Below are positions 1 to 10,681 of a stretch of DNA of 64,000 nucleotides, in pieces. The stretch covers positions 2,361,501 to 2,425,500 of the forward strand of contig SEMN01000020.1 of assembly GCA_005408345.1 (NCBI GenBank). Reading direction: 5' to 3'. Under the pieces are notes generated by a model that worked only from the letters and a program-made list of their open reading frames with translations, did not search any database and had not been told where the DNA came from. The position numbers and the translations under genes are program-made. The stretch's first letter is position 1; every line of letters begins with the position of its first letter. Origin of the DNA: Macquaria australasica (Eukaryota; Chordata; Actinopteri; Centrarchiformes; Percichthyidae).

Positions 1-475
1 GATGAATCAGTTCGATGTAGGCTATCTACCAAAATTACTCATCGACCAAATTTTATGGTACTTTATTCAAGCAAAGCATTGTTACAGTGCCATCAATGGA
101 AGATATCAGGGCCTCACTGCAAGTGGAACAAAATGGCCCATTCATGTGCTCAGTGTTGTGGGTGATATGAGTGCAGTACTCTATAATCTACTTCATCTGT
201 TTTTCCATATCTCCAGCCACAGTTGTGCCTTTGGTCTTCCAAGGGAGCACACACAGGGTAATCAAGGACTTAAGCCAATGTGGTTTGTATTTTAGCCACT
301 TTTTGCTTTGAGGTATTGTGACATTGTCTGTTGGCCACAAATCTCTTTCACTGCAACAAATGTGAATCTTCTGGCCTTGAATTAAACAGCATTTTATCAT
401 TTTTACCAGTATATTTGATAGCCTTTATTAACCACATCCATGTATGACAAATAAGCAAAGATTAAATTAACACTA

Positions 476-541
476 ATCAACTGATTACAGCAACAGTAAG
501 ATTAGTGGAAACTAATCTTACTGTTGCTGTAATCAGTTGAT
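476..541. repeat. Perfect inverted repeat, 31-bp stem with 4-nt loop
   Basis: The left arm 476-506 and right arm 511-541 are exact reverse complements over 31 nt, separated only by GGAA. Pairing stops at one mismatch on the outer side. No transposon ends or target duplication were recognised around it, so it is annotated only as a hairpin. It could be a foldback remnant, a template-switch inversion, or a small-RNA precursor. Confidence 0.9.
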
Positions 542-932
542 CAGTTTTGAGCCAGGATCATAAAAAGTGCAAGAATTATTTTAGCAATTTGATCCTTTAT
601 CTGCAACATTTTCCTTACACCATTAGTGTTGGACAGTCCTTCAAGATGTAACTAAGCAGAAAAACATGTAATGCAGGGTGTGTAATTTGGAAGCCAAGTC
701 ACGAAGATTTTTGACACTTGAAGGGCTTATTTAGATGCCAGCTTCAATCCTTGGCTTCCACCATGACCCACATTTTTTCTGTTCTATTTTATTCTTATTC
801 AACTTCTTTGTAACTTCTTTGTATCAAACCAAGAGTGACAAACATGAAAGTAGACAAGTAGGCAAACAACATGCTTCATTGTGCAAAGGTAATTGTGATT
901 ACAATGATGATTATGCAGTATATTAAGTAAAT

Positions 933-1455
933 GCGCAAGACTAAGAGTCTACAGCCACATACTAGCAGCTTTGTGAGGCAGTAGCCTACTTGGGCACAGT
1001 GGTGCTTAGCGATAAATGCTAATGTCAGTATGCTAACATGCTCACAATAACAATGCTAACATGCTGTTGCTTAACAGGTATAATGTTCGCCATCTTAGTT
1101 TTGCATGTTAGCATGCAAAATTTTGGTGAATTTAGGTGAAAAGTCAGGGGATCACTAAAGTTATTATGGTTCATCATCTGAGAACCATGAATGTCTGTAC
1201 CAAATTTAATGGCATTCCATCCCACAAATGTAAAGAAATTCCACTGAAAACCTCACTACTGTGACAAAACCTCATAGTAGTGCTAGAGGAAAAGTCAGGG
1301 GATCATCAAAATCAGTAGGGTTCATCCTCCAGAGACCATGAATGTCGGCACAAAATTTAATGGCAATCCATCTAGTAGTTGCTGTGTTATTTCAGTCTGG
1401 ACCAAAGTGGTAACTGACCGACAAACAGAGCGACATTGCCATCCCTAGAGCCAGG
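933..1455 (-). repeat. Dispersed teleost repeat family A, copy 1 (reverse)
   Basis: This copy reads as the reverse complement of copies at 4790 and 7725. It begins with AAGACTAAGAGTCTACAGCC and then has a run rich in TGCTAACATGCTCACAATAA. Two blocks of AAAGTCAGGGGATCA follow, each with a nearby CCATGAATGTC. It ends in GGACCAAAGTGGTAACTGAC. The internal doubled block suggests a duplicated core. No coding capacity is seen; the class of element is not recognised. Confidence 0.8.
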
Positions 1456-2298
1456 TCAGGTTTTCAATGCCAGCAGAACCAGTAAATAAATTATTATAAC
1501 ACAGAGCTCCTTATTAATAATGTCTCAATTACTTGTCATATAGTTTCAGTCACAGTTCTTTTTCTCTTGTCTTCATTTGGAGCAGGGTAAACCATGTGTT
1601 GATTTACAGTGACTTATCCTCCAATTGCTTTATAAATAGTCCACATTGTGCCAGTTTAGCTGATGATTCAGATGTTGATTTATTAGTTGAAGCTGTAGCC
1701 GCACTCCTGCTTTCATTCATTTGCATCATACTTTCCTCTTATTTATTCACATAATAAAAATCATGGATATTCATTCATGAGAAAGACATGCCAAGGCAGA
1801 TTTTCAGGCTGATTTGAGAGGACACCTGGAACTCAGATAGTTACTGGCTCGTAAGAGTATGTGTCCAAGCAGCTTCAAGGACTGCTAAAAACAAGCTAAA
1901 ATTAGCCAAATACTGAAATGCAGCTCATCACAGCTGGGCTCAGTAAATATGCCTATATGTATTTGTGTGAAACTGTTATCTTAAAAGGGAGATGGCTGGT
2001 TGGAAAAGGAGTCTCCCCAGTGCCTTGTTTTATGACTGGAAACCCTGCTGGCATACCCACTCATTAAAATGTCAGAAGGAATATACCTGTTGCAATAAAA
2101 AGTTAGCCAGCAGACATTTGCTTAGTCACTAAACTGTAAGCAATGGCCTTTAACTTCAGCATAAACTCTCACTCCTGTCTGAGTATCTGGACAGTCCTCA
2201 GAAAAAACAGTGGAAAGAAAAACCCTTTGCCTGAATGTTAAAACATTCCCACCAACCTTGATTCAACATTACAGTTTCAAATGTTTTACAAGTTTATC

Positions 2299-2998
2299 TT
2301 AAAGGTACACTGTAGAGTTTCTGGCCACTGGTAGTGCTATGGAGCAATGCATTCATGAGTGGGCCCCAGTTTGTATCTTGCACGCACAAACATGCACAGG
2401 AGGACGTGGATGGCGGCCATGCTATCCATGCTATTCCACTGATTGACAGTTGGTGGCGGTAATGCGCAACGTGCCAGGAAAGGCAGGAAAGAAGAAAACT
2501 GCTAGCTAGCAAACATGGCTGTAAACAATGCAGGTTTCAACAAGCCCCCAGGAAGTGTGCCAGGCTTTGAAGCCAATTTGATTTCCAGGTCCGTCTCCTG
2601 ATGCACACTGGCCCCAAGAGACTTTTTCCCATAAACTTACATTGTGAAAGAGATGTCTGTAAATCAGCGGATAATTTTTTTTGAGTTACAACAACTAGCC
2701 AGTACGAACACTTAAATAGCCCTTATTTAAATCATGATGTGCTAAAAGTTGTAAAATGCATAAATAGCCAAATCCAGAGTTATAGAGCCACTGCCATTCA
2801 TGTGAGTGAGCCTGAGACTGAGACTGGGCCATACAATGTGGAAGCTATGTGGAAGATCCGGGTAATTTTATACCCGGGAAGTCGAACTTTTTTGGCTTCA
2901 TGCGCCACTGAGCAGCTTTCGTAGGAATGAACGGGGCCCCGCCTCTGACGCTGTATCCAGTTCTCTTTATACATCCATAGTTTCAACAGTACCTTTAA
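2299..2998. mobile_element. Non-autonomous DNA element bounded by TTAA (piggyBac-like)
   Basis: The ends are TTAAAGGTAC at 2299 and GTACCTTTAA finishing at 2998, an exact 10-bp inverted pair. TTAA at both outer edges is the target duplication used by piggyBac transposases, so a non-autonomous piggyBac-type element of about 700 bp is inferred. No transposase reading frame is present. Confidence 0.6.
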
Positions 2999-3224
2999 TA
3001 CACACACGTCATGTATACATTTAAAGACTACATGAAATTCTCTTCTCTGGACTGTTTCCTTGCTGAGCTGAAAAATATTGTAACTTTAGACATTTTATTT
3101 GGCTAACATAGACTGTTTAAGCCTCATATTAGCTTCAGCTGAACTTCAGAAAGCATTTTTGCACAGAATGGGGACTTCAGGTTTTGTCCCCCATCTCTTC
3201 CACTGGAGATTTTGAACACCAAAA

Positions 3225-3660
3225 GAAGGTGGCAGAAATATTATCACCTATTGCTAACATGATAGCAACTGCCCACTCAACCAGACATAGAACACCTTTA
3301 TCATCCACCTGGAGTCATGTTTCTGGCTACCTTTTAGCTCTGGTTTGTTCTCCAACAATTACAGAGAAAAATATCTTTAGTTGTGTAGGTGTTTGACTAA
3401 CTTTAACAGCTAGTTATTTGTCACCAGTTAGATTTTGTGCACTAGTTGGCAGAAGAACATGTTCGCTAACAATTGCCTACTCAACCAGACATGGAGGATG
3501 TTTATCATCCAACTTGAGTTGTGTTTCTGGCCACCGATGATTGTAAATCCAACATTCAATTTTCTTTTGGTTGGTCTCCACCAACTCCTGAGAATAATAT
3601 CTGGGTCTTTAACTTGCTCAGCGTTTGACAAACTTCAACAGCTAATTGCTAACTGTCATC
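3225..3660. repeat. Diverged tandem duplication, about 204-bp period
   Basis: Two adjacent blocks share ACTCAACCAGACAT (at 3275 and 3479), TTTATCATCCA, and GTGTTTGAC or GCGTTTGACAAAC followed by AACAGCTA. The spacing is 204 bp and identity looks moderate, so the duplication is old. No coding potential is seen. Confidence 0.65.
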
Positions 3661-4789
3661 ACTACATATTACATGTAGTTTTTTGATTGAATGTAAGAAA
3701 TACAGATTCATGCAACTTAAAGAACACTGAGGGTTGCTAATCTGCATTCACATGTGGTGATTTAACAGAGTTTGTGGTTTACTGTTTAGTACCTCAAACT
3801 TTGCCTAATTGCCCAGACCCCATCCCACTTTAAGGATTGATCTTCCTCTGCACACACAAGAATGTTTGTGAGAATAGTCTCAATAGTACAATTGCTATTG
3901 TACAAATGTCAGGATGAAACTGAATTCTCTAAATAAAAGTTTTTATGATGAAAGCGATTTATGCTTGACCACAACAAACAAGAGTAATGAGGAACATTCA
4001 TGGCCTATGAAAACAGCAACTCCCAGAGTGCTCTAAATCCAATAAGGTTCATGAGTTCAAGCATCTTCAGTGCACAAGCCATGTGTCTTTATCTGCCAAG
4101 TTCTCTGCTTTGTCTTTGTTTTTTTGTTTTTTCTCTCATCTTTTGCAGTATCTTTCCTGTCTCTTTAAGACTTTATCTGACTTATTTGTTGTTCTCATTT
4201 AAAGCTGAAGACCTAAAGTCAGTAAGTAAACTGGGTTATTCTTCATCCTTAATTTTTCCGCCCCAAGTATAACAGGACATGACTTAGCAAAACACTTAGC
4301 TGTGTTTGCAAGCCTCCACATTCAGTGTCAGTCACTCCCTCTCCGCTATCAGTTTTTAGTGCTGACGGCTGGAGACAGGGCTCAGGGAGACTTTGGCTCA
4401 TGAAATACGAGATGCTTGGGGCATGTTTAGATTATCACAGACCTCTCCACTTAACTCACTATAACGCTCAGTTCACTGCTGAGAGGAAAGGCATTCATCA
4501 CACAGACTTGATAAGAAACATACAAATAGGATGGCCTCTTTTCATTTATGTCACTCTCTGGTACCCTTGGAGGTTGATCACTGTGATATCAGATCTCTAC
4601 TTTTGTAACTATACAGACCTACCTCAACAAATTGCACCTTTTATCATGCAGTTTTGTTCTTGTCCAATTTATATACACACAACACTTAGATTATTATTTT
4701 AGCTAATGTGTACAGTGTTTGTTTTGTCTTGAGGTGTTCATAACTAATGTCAAATCTAGTGTCTCTTGAATATTTCTGGTTGTTTTTTG

Positions 4790-5342
4790 CCATGCTAGCG
4801 GCATGCTTCTAGGAATGGCAAAGCGAGTGTCTGTCAGTCAGTCCACCACTTTGGTCCCGACTGAAATATCTCAACAATTGCATGGACAGCCATGATATTT
4901 GGTACAGATATTTGTGGTCTCCAGAGGATTAATCCCACTGACTTTGGTGATTCCCTGACTTTTCCTCTAGTGCCACCATGAGGTTGACATTTGTGTTTTA
5001 GTGAACTGTCTCAACAACTATTAAATTGGATTGCCATGGAATTCGGTACAGGCATTCACGTCCCCCTCAGGTTAAAATGTAATAACTCACAGCCAAAAGT
5101 CGAAATTGAAATCTACTTTGATTTACATCCAAATACCTGCTAAAGTGACATTCCTGTCAGCCTTAGCTGTAGCTTTTGTTTAGTGCTAATTAGTGAGAGT
5201 TAGCATGCTATCACGCTAAACATTAGCATTTTAGCATTGTGAGCAAGTTATCATGCTGGTGTTAGCAAACAGCTGGAAAGCACCATGTGCCTGAGCAGAG
5301 CAGAGTCTCTATCATGGCTGTAAACTCTTAGTCTTGTTATTC
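4790..5342 (+). repeat. Dispersed teleost repeat family A, copy 2 (forward)
   Basis: This is a forward copy. It starts near TCAGTCAGTCCACCACTTTG and continues through AAATATCTCAACAA, CCCTGACTTTTCCTCTAGTG and a GTTAGCATGCTATCACGCTA-type block. It ends in TGTAAACTCTTAGTCTTGTT. The order of blocks matches copies 1 and 3. Confidence 0.8.
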
Positions 5343-6244
5343 TTTCTTGAGGTTTTCAAAAGCCTCATACCTTATGCAGTAATCTGTATATATTTCAGAT
5401 GATTTTTTTCTTTTAATTACACTGATGTCCTGTTACTGTAAACACACAGACTCTAACAAAGAAAGTGTACATACTGTGTAGAAAAGGGACCTGTATTGTA
5501 AAATTGTCTAAATTGCTTGGTTGTGGAATTATGTCTAATGTAATGGACAGATTGGGCTGATTGTTTAATTAATTTGTTTATTCTGTGACACGATTGATTG
5601 ACGCAGGTGCCAATGATGCTGTCACCAGTGGTGTTGTCGGCTGTTTCTTTTCAGTACAGCAAGTGATAACTTTGCAACATAAAACCAGGTGACCTCACAA
5701 AATTTGAAAGTGAAAGCACACCTTCCCACGTCCTAGAAAACTCCTACTAGGTGAGGCTGTCTGGGTACCACATGCACCTATAATAAGCACGCCCAGACAA
5801 ACATACATTCCACTCAGTGGTTACGCGGTCTGCAGTGTCTAGTATGCATCCCTCTCCGCCCCCAGCCACACACGGCCTTCTCGTTGGATAATTCATAGTA
5901 ACGAGGAGCTCTTGAGGTTGCATCTACTTCTGATCTGGTAGAGCACGCCTGAGTTCAGAAGACCCGGTTGAAACTTTGTTCTTACTGCAGACATGGGTTC
6001 AAGGGCTCACTGTCATCCAGGTGAAGTAACTTTGAGCACCTACTGAATTTCTATGTGCTCCAGGGCTGCTGATTGCTATATGGAGGAAGCAAATGAAAAG
6101 AGTCATCAATGAGGTGTTATAGTGAGTGTTGTGAGGAAATGCTGCTTTACATTTAGTTAAAGTATGTTTCCTAGACGCTGTATAGTGTTTCTGAAGCGTC
6201 ACAAATCACAATAAATGTACAGACATAATAGAAAAATGGTTTGT

Positions 6245-6758
6245 TACGGAAGCCGAGAATGGCCATGCTCGCAATTATTTATTTAATGCCGTTATCTCAA
6301 GATCACAAGTTTATTATTTCGTTATCTCGAGATAACAAAGCTCGTTTTCTCGTGATAACGGGTTAATTTATCTTGTAGTCTTCTCCTTAAATCACAAGGA
6401 CTGATCTGAAAGACATAATGCAATTTCTGCCTGTGTTAGACCTTAACTGAAGTACAGTCTGATGCCATGATCAATAATGGGTAGTCCTTGAGCTGACATT
6501 TTCAGCTTAAATCAGTTGCTACAGTTGTCAAGACGCCATCTCTGCATGCTGGCATGGCACTCCTGATCTCTGATAAACATTATAAGTAAGCTAATAAGGG
6601 GAAATTACCTTTTCTTTTCTCGTGATAACGTGTCGATTATCTTGTTATCTCGAGATAACAAAGCTCATTTTCTGGAGATAACGAAATAATTAACTCATGA
6701 TCTCGAGATAACGGCATTAAAAAAAAAATTGCAAGCATGGTCGTTCTCGGCTTCCGTA
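6245..6758. mobile_element. Foldback MITE with 6-bp target site duplication
   Basis: The element begins TACGGAAGCCGAGAA and ends TTCTCGGCTTCCGTA, flanked on both sides by GTTTGT (6239-6244 and 6759-6764). The inverted arms extend inward for roughly 100 bp. They hold repeated GATAAC/GTTATC units, including the 16-bp palindrome GTTATCTCGAGATAAC at 6321-6336 and 6644-6659. No transposase is encoded. The high arm identity and intact flanking duplication suggest a fairly recent insertion. Confidence 0.88.
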
Positions 6759-7724
6759 GTTTGTCATGCATTTGAGAGAACTTTTATTCTTAAAGTAAAA
6801 CTCCTGAACTCAAGTGACATGTAAAGTGTAAAACTGCAGAGAGCTGTGTCAGTCTACTGTTTCTGGAAAGCAGCAAGACGTATTCTGAAACTTGAAAGCA
6901 CTCAGATTAAAAGCTGCCTCCAATAGAAAAACAGCCACCAGGCAACATTTTCAAGACATTTTTGTTTTTATAGCTGCTCTGGGCTGAACCATGCAAGGAG
7001 CAGAGACTTATTATAGAATAATTATACAATGTCATCTTGGTACACATTGGCAGTAAATGCATCAGTTGTAATCATATGCTTCCAACTACAAAGAGGGCAG
7101 CTCTAAAGTCATGTCTTTCTGAAAATTGTAGACTGAATCCGAAACAAGAATCTATAAGGAGCCGCTGGATGTCTGTCAGTACATTTTGTCGGCTGTCCGA
7201 GTCCTGTTTGAAAAGAAAACTGAAGACTTTAGTTTCAGTTGTTCAGATTTCCTCTCTGCCAACCCAGGAGGCCTCGTCAAATTAAACCAAACATTTTGGG
7301 CCACAGTCCCAGGAAGCAACATGAACAAGAGGTTCTGACATTTTCTGCCAAACAACTTGAAACAAAATGACAAAAAAAAAGCCAACCATCTGCCAGAAAA
7401 CCAATATACACAGCCAGGCTGCTTTCAAGAAAGTTTTGTTTTTGTTTTGTTACTGCTGAGCAAGCACAAGGTCATTACATCGGGTCATGGTTAAATAATG
7501 CAAACAATTCAGACAGCCCAACATCACAAGATTAGTCACAGAGCTCATTCTATCCCACCTAATATTTTGAACAGTGACCCCTTTTCTGCTCTTATTTCCT
7601 TTTATATATGCCATTTATTGGGTAATTTCCTCCAAAGCATTTGCTCCAAAAGTGAGAATCAAACCTTTTTTAACACTAGCAGTCAATTTTCTATCCATTG
7701 ATACTGCATGTTTGGCTTGATCTG

Positions 7725-8343
7725 CGTTTTTAGCCACACTCTGGCAATGTCGGTCAGTCAGTCGGTCCACCACTTTGGTCCACACTGGAATATCTCAACA
7801 ACTATGGGATGGTTATGGGATGGATGGTTATCATAAAATTTTGTGCAGACATTCCTTGTCCCCAGAGGATGAAGCCTACAGACTTTGATGATCCCCTGAC
7901 TTTTCCTCTAGCGCCACCAGCAGGTCAAGGTTTAATATCATAACATCTGCTGGATGATTGCCACAGAATTGTATACAGATATTCAAAGATCCCACATGAT
8001 GTGTCGTAATGCTCTTGGTGATACCCTGACTTTTCCTCTTGGAAAACTGTAAGATGGATTGCGATGAAATTTGGCACAGACATTCATGTCCCCCTCAGGA
8101 TGAATTGTAATAATGACTTTTCCTCTAGCGCCATCATCAGATCAAATTTTTATTTGTGCAGTTCTTTGATTTATGACTAAATATCTGCAAAACTAATGAT
8201 AATCAGCCTCATGCATGCTCAGCATGTTAGCATTGTCAGTATGACGTTAGCATGCCAACCTTAGCATTTTGCTCAAAGCACCACTGTGCCTCAGTACAAC
8301 CTCACGGAGCTGCTAGCTTGGCTGTAGACTCTTAGTCTTGTTT
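7725..8343 (+). repeat. Dispersed teleost repeat family A, copy 3 (forward)
   Basis: This is the longest copy in the window. TCAGTCAGTCGGTCCACCAC leads into repeated blocks of CTGACTTTTCCTCTAGCGCC (three rounds, the middle one truncated). It then has the AGCATGTTAGCATTGTCAG stretch and ends with GTAGACTCTTAGTCTTGTTT. Confidence 0.82.
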
Positions 8344-8485
8344 AACACTATAGCAGTCAATTTTCAACCCATTGATAGTACGTTTGTCTTGAGCACACAT
8401 TTTTATTTTCATCTGTACTCAGGTTCAGAGAGAGCTGTCAGCTACAAAAATGAAAGTTACCAGTTTACAGTCAGGTGGGAAAGTC

Positions 8486-9084
8486 TATAGGTGTTTTAGG
8501 ACCAAACACTTCTGGGGACTCCCTGAGAGGAACTGCCCACTGGGGAGCTCTCCTGAAAACTACGTACCTTCAAGGGCTTTTTTTCTGTTTGCATTCGCAC
8601 CATCAGTAGGAACACTGAAGTGACGTAAGCCGGCCAGCGGTTGGTATAGTAACGTCACTCACAATGTTACACACATTACACACACATATTTCGCTTTGAC
8701 AAGTCAAAATCGCATTATATTTCCCGTATCGCATATACCCTCGATAAAGCCTGGACTTCACTGTCAGCCCATTTGTCCGCGTTTTGGTCAATGTTTTTTA
8801 AGGCTACCGTTATGAGCTGTTACACTGGTTTTTAAAGATGGCAGTTGCCAGTGCTGCATTGGCTCATATGTTTGACCAATCAACGTACACTTACATCACT
8901 CAAGGTTCCTCTTGTGCTGGGAGAGTACCTACTCTGAAGTAGGAGCTAAAAAGTCCCTCAAAACGGTGTTCTAAGAACTACAATCATTCCCAGTTCTTGC
9001 AGTGCGATCACAATAAAGAGGGGAGGGGTCCTCCAACTGTTCTTAGAACTATGAAAAAGTTCCTCCGGTCCGAAAACGCCTATT
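8486..9084. mobile_element. DNA-transposon-like element with short inverted ends
   Basis: The left end TATAGGTGTTTTAGGACC is matched by the inverted right end GGTCCGAAAACGCCTATT. Internal motifs around GTTCTTAGAACTATG and GTTCTAAGAACTACA also mirror each other. No transposase frame is seen. The boundaries are approximate because no clear target duplication is visible. Confidence 0.55.
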
Positions 9085-10373
9085 GTGTCAAAGGAACTTA
9101 AGTCAGCAGCTGCCACCAAAGTGCCCATGAGCAAGGCATCCTCTCTTGTCCAGTAGAGCTGCACAGTGTCCAACAGTAGAAAAATGTGGTTTTACAGAGT
9201 TCGAAACCAGATGTGAATGTGTTTAAATATACAAATGCTCAGCAAATTTCCCTGGGTAAATAAATGTTTAAAAAATGCATTGCCCTAATAAATCAGACCA
9301 CTAGCATCCTGCACACCCTGGAGTCTAAAACAACTAATCAAAGCCACACACGCACAACAGCATTTGACCTTATTTTGAAAGGAAGTCCAGGCATGTAGCC
9401 ATTGATCTGTATTGTTTATACTTAATCCCAATTATACATCCAAATTATTATATTTTTAATGAGCCACACCTGCACAGCGCTGTACTAAATCTTTACCTCA
9501 ACATACTAAATATCTGCTAAGCCTGTGGTTCTAATTTCTGCCTTGTGATAAAACACGTAAACACAAATTTTCCAAAATGTGGTTTGTGTTTGTGTGAGAA
9601 TGGCTGCCATCACACTGTTAAATCCATCTTTCATCAGTACACAGGGAAAACCAAATCAAGGGGAGGACTCTATAGCTACCACCTGTGCTTCCATTATTTG
9701 TTCCAGTCATCTTTAATCATTAATTATTTTCAAGCCTCAGGAGCCCTGCTGTCCAAAAAAAATCTAAGGGCTCCTTGAGGAAACTCCTAGAATCTGGAAA
9801 ACATTTCATTTTGGCCATTGAGGCTTTTATATTAGCTGCTGGCCCGTGTAGATGCTATTCAGGCTCTTTTCACATTATTAGGCTTTCAGGAAACGTCTGA
9901 AATAACAGCTCCACCCCACCGCTTAATTTGCATTCAGTGTGTTGAATTTAGTTTAGTACCTCACCTACTGTATCTCCTGCTCCATGCTCATTCTTATAAG
10001 CGTATTTCTTTATGGGAAAGTTGGGGCAATATCCTTTTATTTGTTGTGTTATTTTCCTTTAAATCTTTGTACTTAACTAAAAGAAACGTGTTGGTGCTTT
10101 TAGTATAGTCTGATTAGTATCTGTCTAGGATACTGCACTGAGTCCTGTAATTTGGTTGCTCTGGGATGCAGTGATGCTCCGCTTGATGCTGTTCAGACCT
10201 CTTCAAAAGCACAGGGGGCGGGTCCCGAGACAACTTTCCCGGCTGGTGATTTGATGAACGGAGGATTTTCCAGTGTCAGTATCTTACAGTCAGTTCAGGT
10301 TCAGTGTTACGGCGTTTGTCCAGCCTCCTGACGGTGCGCTAGTCTCAGGGAACAGAGTGGTTTGCGCTTTTTC

Positions 10374-10412
10374 ATGAAAGCCCTTTACCATCAGTCAGAG
10401 TGCTGGGCTTAA
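10374..10412 (+). other. Upstream ORF 1 (12 codons plus stop) in the probable leader
   Basis: ATG at 10374 opens a frame that ends at TAA 10410-10412, well before the main start. It would lower or regulate main-ORF initiation if it is included in the mRNA. Inclusion depends on the unknown transcription start. Confidence 0.4.
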
Positions 10413-10471
10413 GGGGGAGCGGATCTGAAGGGCCCAGACTGACTGAGAGAGGCATCCTTATACTTTCACAC

Positions 10472-10483
10472 ATGGCGCTTTAG
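10472..10483 (+). other. Upstream ORF 2 (three codons plus stop) in the probable leader
   Basis: ATG GCG CTT TAG forms a minimal upstream ORF 84 nt before the main ATG. The context CACATGG has a G at +4 but a pyrimidine at -3, so initiation may be leaky. Confidence 0.4.
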
Positions 10484-10566
10484 TATAAGCACATTTTTGT
10501 GGATTGTGGAAGGGACCGAATTTTATTAAAAGTCGCCCGTTTTCTGTACAGCTGCGGGCGCTCACC

Positions 10567-10681
10567 ATGGAGATGCATAGGTGGACCACCAGGTGGAAAA
10601 CGAAAAGGTGGCTATGGGATTCAACGCTAATCGCTGTGGTCACATTAATTTTAATTCTACAAGCTGCCAGTGTCAGAGCAG
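10567..10681 (+). CDS. col11a1: col11a1 exon 1: start codon and signal peptide
   Basis: This exon encodes residues 1-38 plus the first base of codon 39. The ATG sits in a strong CACCATGG context and is the first in-frame ATG after the stop at 10486. A basic N-region containing TRWKTKRWLWD precedes a hydrophobic core (about 19-34) and an ASVRA end typical of signal peptidase cleavage. The RWKTKRWLWD block is a COL11A1 hallmark. A second Met at codon 3 is a weaker alternative start. The donor is G|GTAAGA, phase 1. Confidence 0.96.

Larger units (their letters stand above)
1..10189. other. Upstream intergenic region, repeat-rich, no gene supported
   Basis: No exon chain, long ORF or RNA gene could be supported here. 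The longest open frames are short, lack homology I recognise, and often overlap repeats. Recognisable content is a perfect hairpin (476-541), three copies of one dispersed repeat (933-1455, 4790-5342, 7725-8343), a TTAA-bounded element (2299-2998), a diverged tandem duplication (3225-3660), a foldback MITE (6245-6758) and another element with inverted ends (8486-9084). The rest looks like unique AT-rich DNA; enhancers of col11a1 could lie here but none can be named. Confidence 0.7.
10190..10566 (+). promoter_or_regulatory. col11a1: Probable proximal promoter and 5' leader of col11a1
   Basis: This stretch directly precedes the start codon and is richer in G and C than its surroundings. It contains an Sp1-type GC box, GGGGGCGGG, at 10214-10222. 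No convincing TATA box is seen. The transcription start cannot be fixed from sequence; a leader of roughly 200-300 nt would be ordinary for this gene. An in-frame TAA at 10486 precedes the start codon, so translation cannot begin further upstream in this frame. Confidence 0.5.

Noticed and set aside
5915..5990. tRNA-like segment (TGGTAGAGCACGCC with GGTTGAAAC)
   Set aside because: A-box and B-box resemblance only; no acceptor stem or cloverleaf could be drawn, so at most an old SINE fragment.
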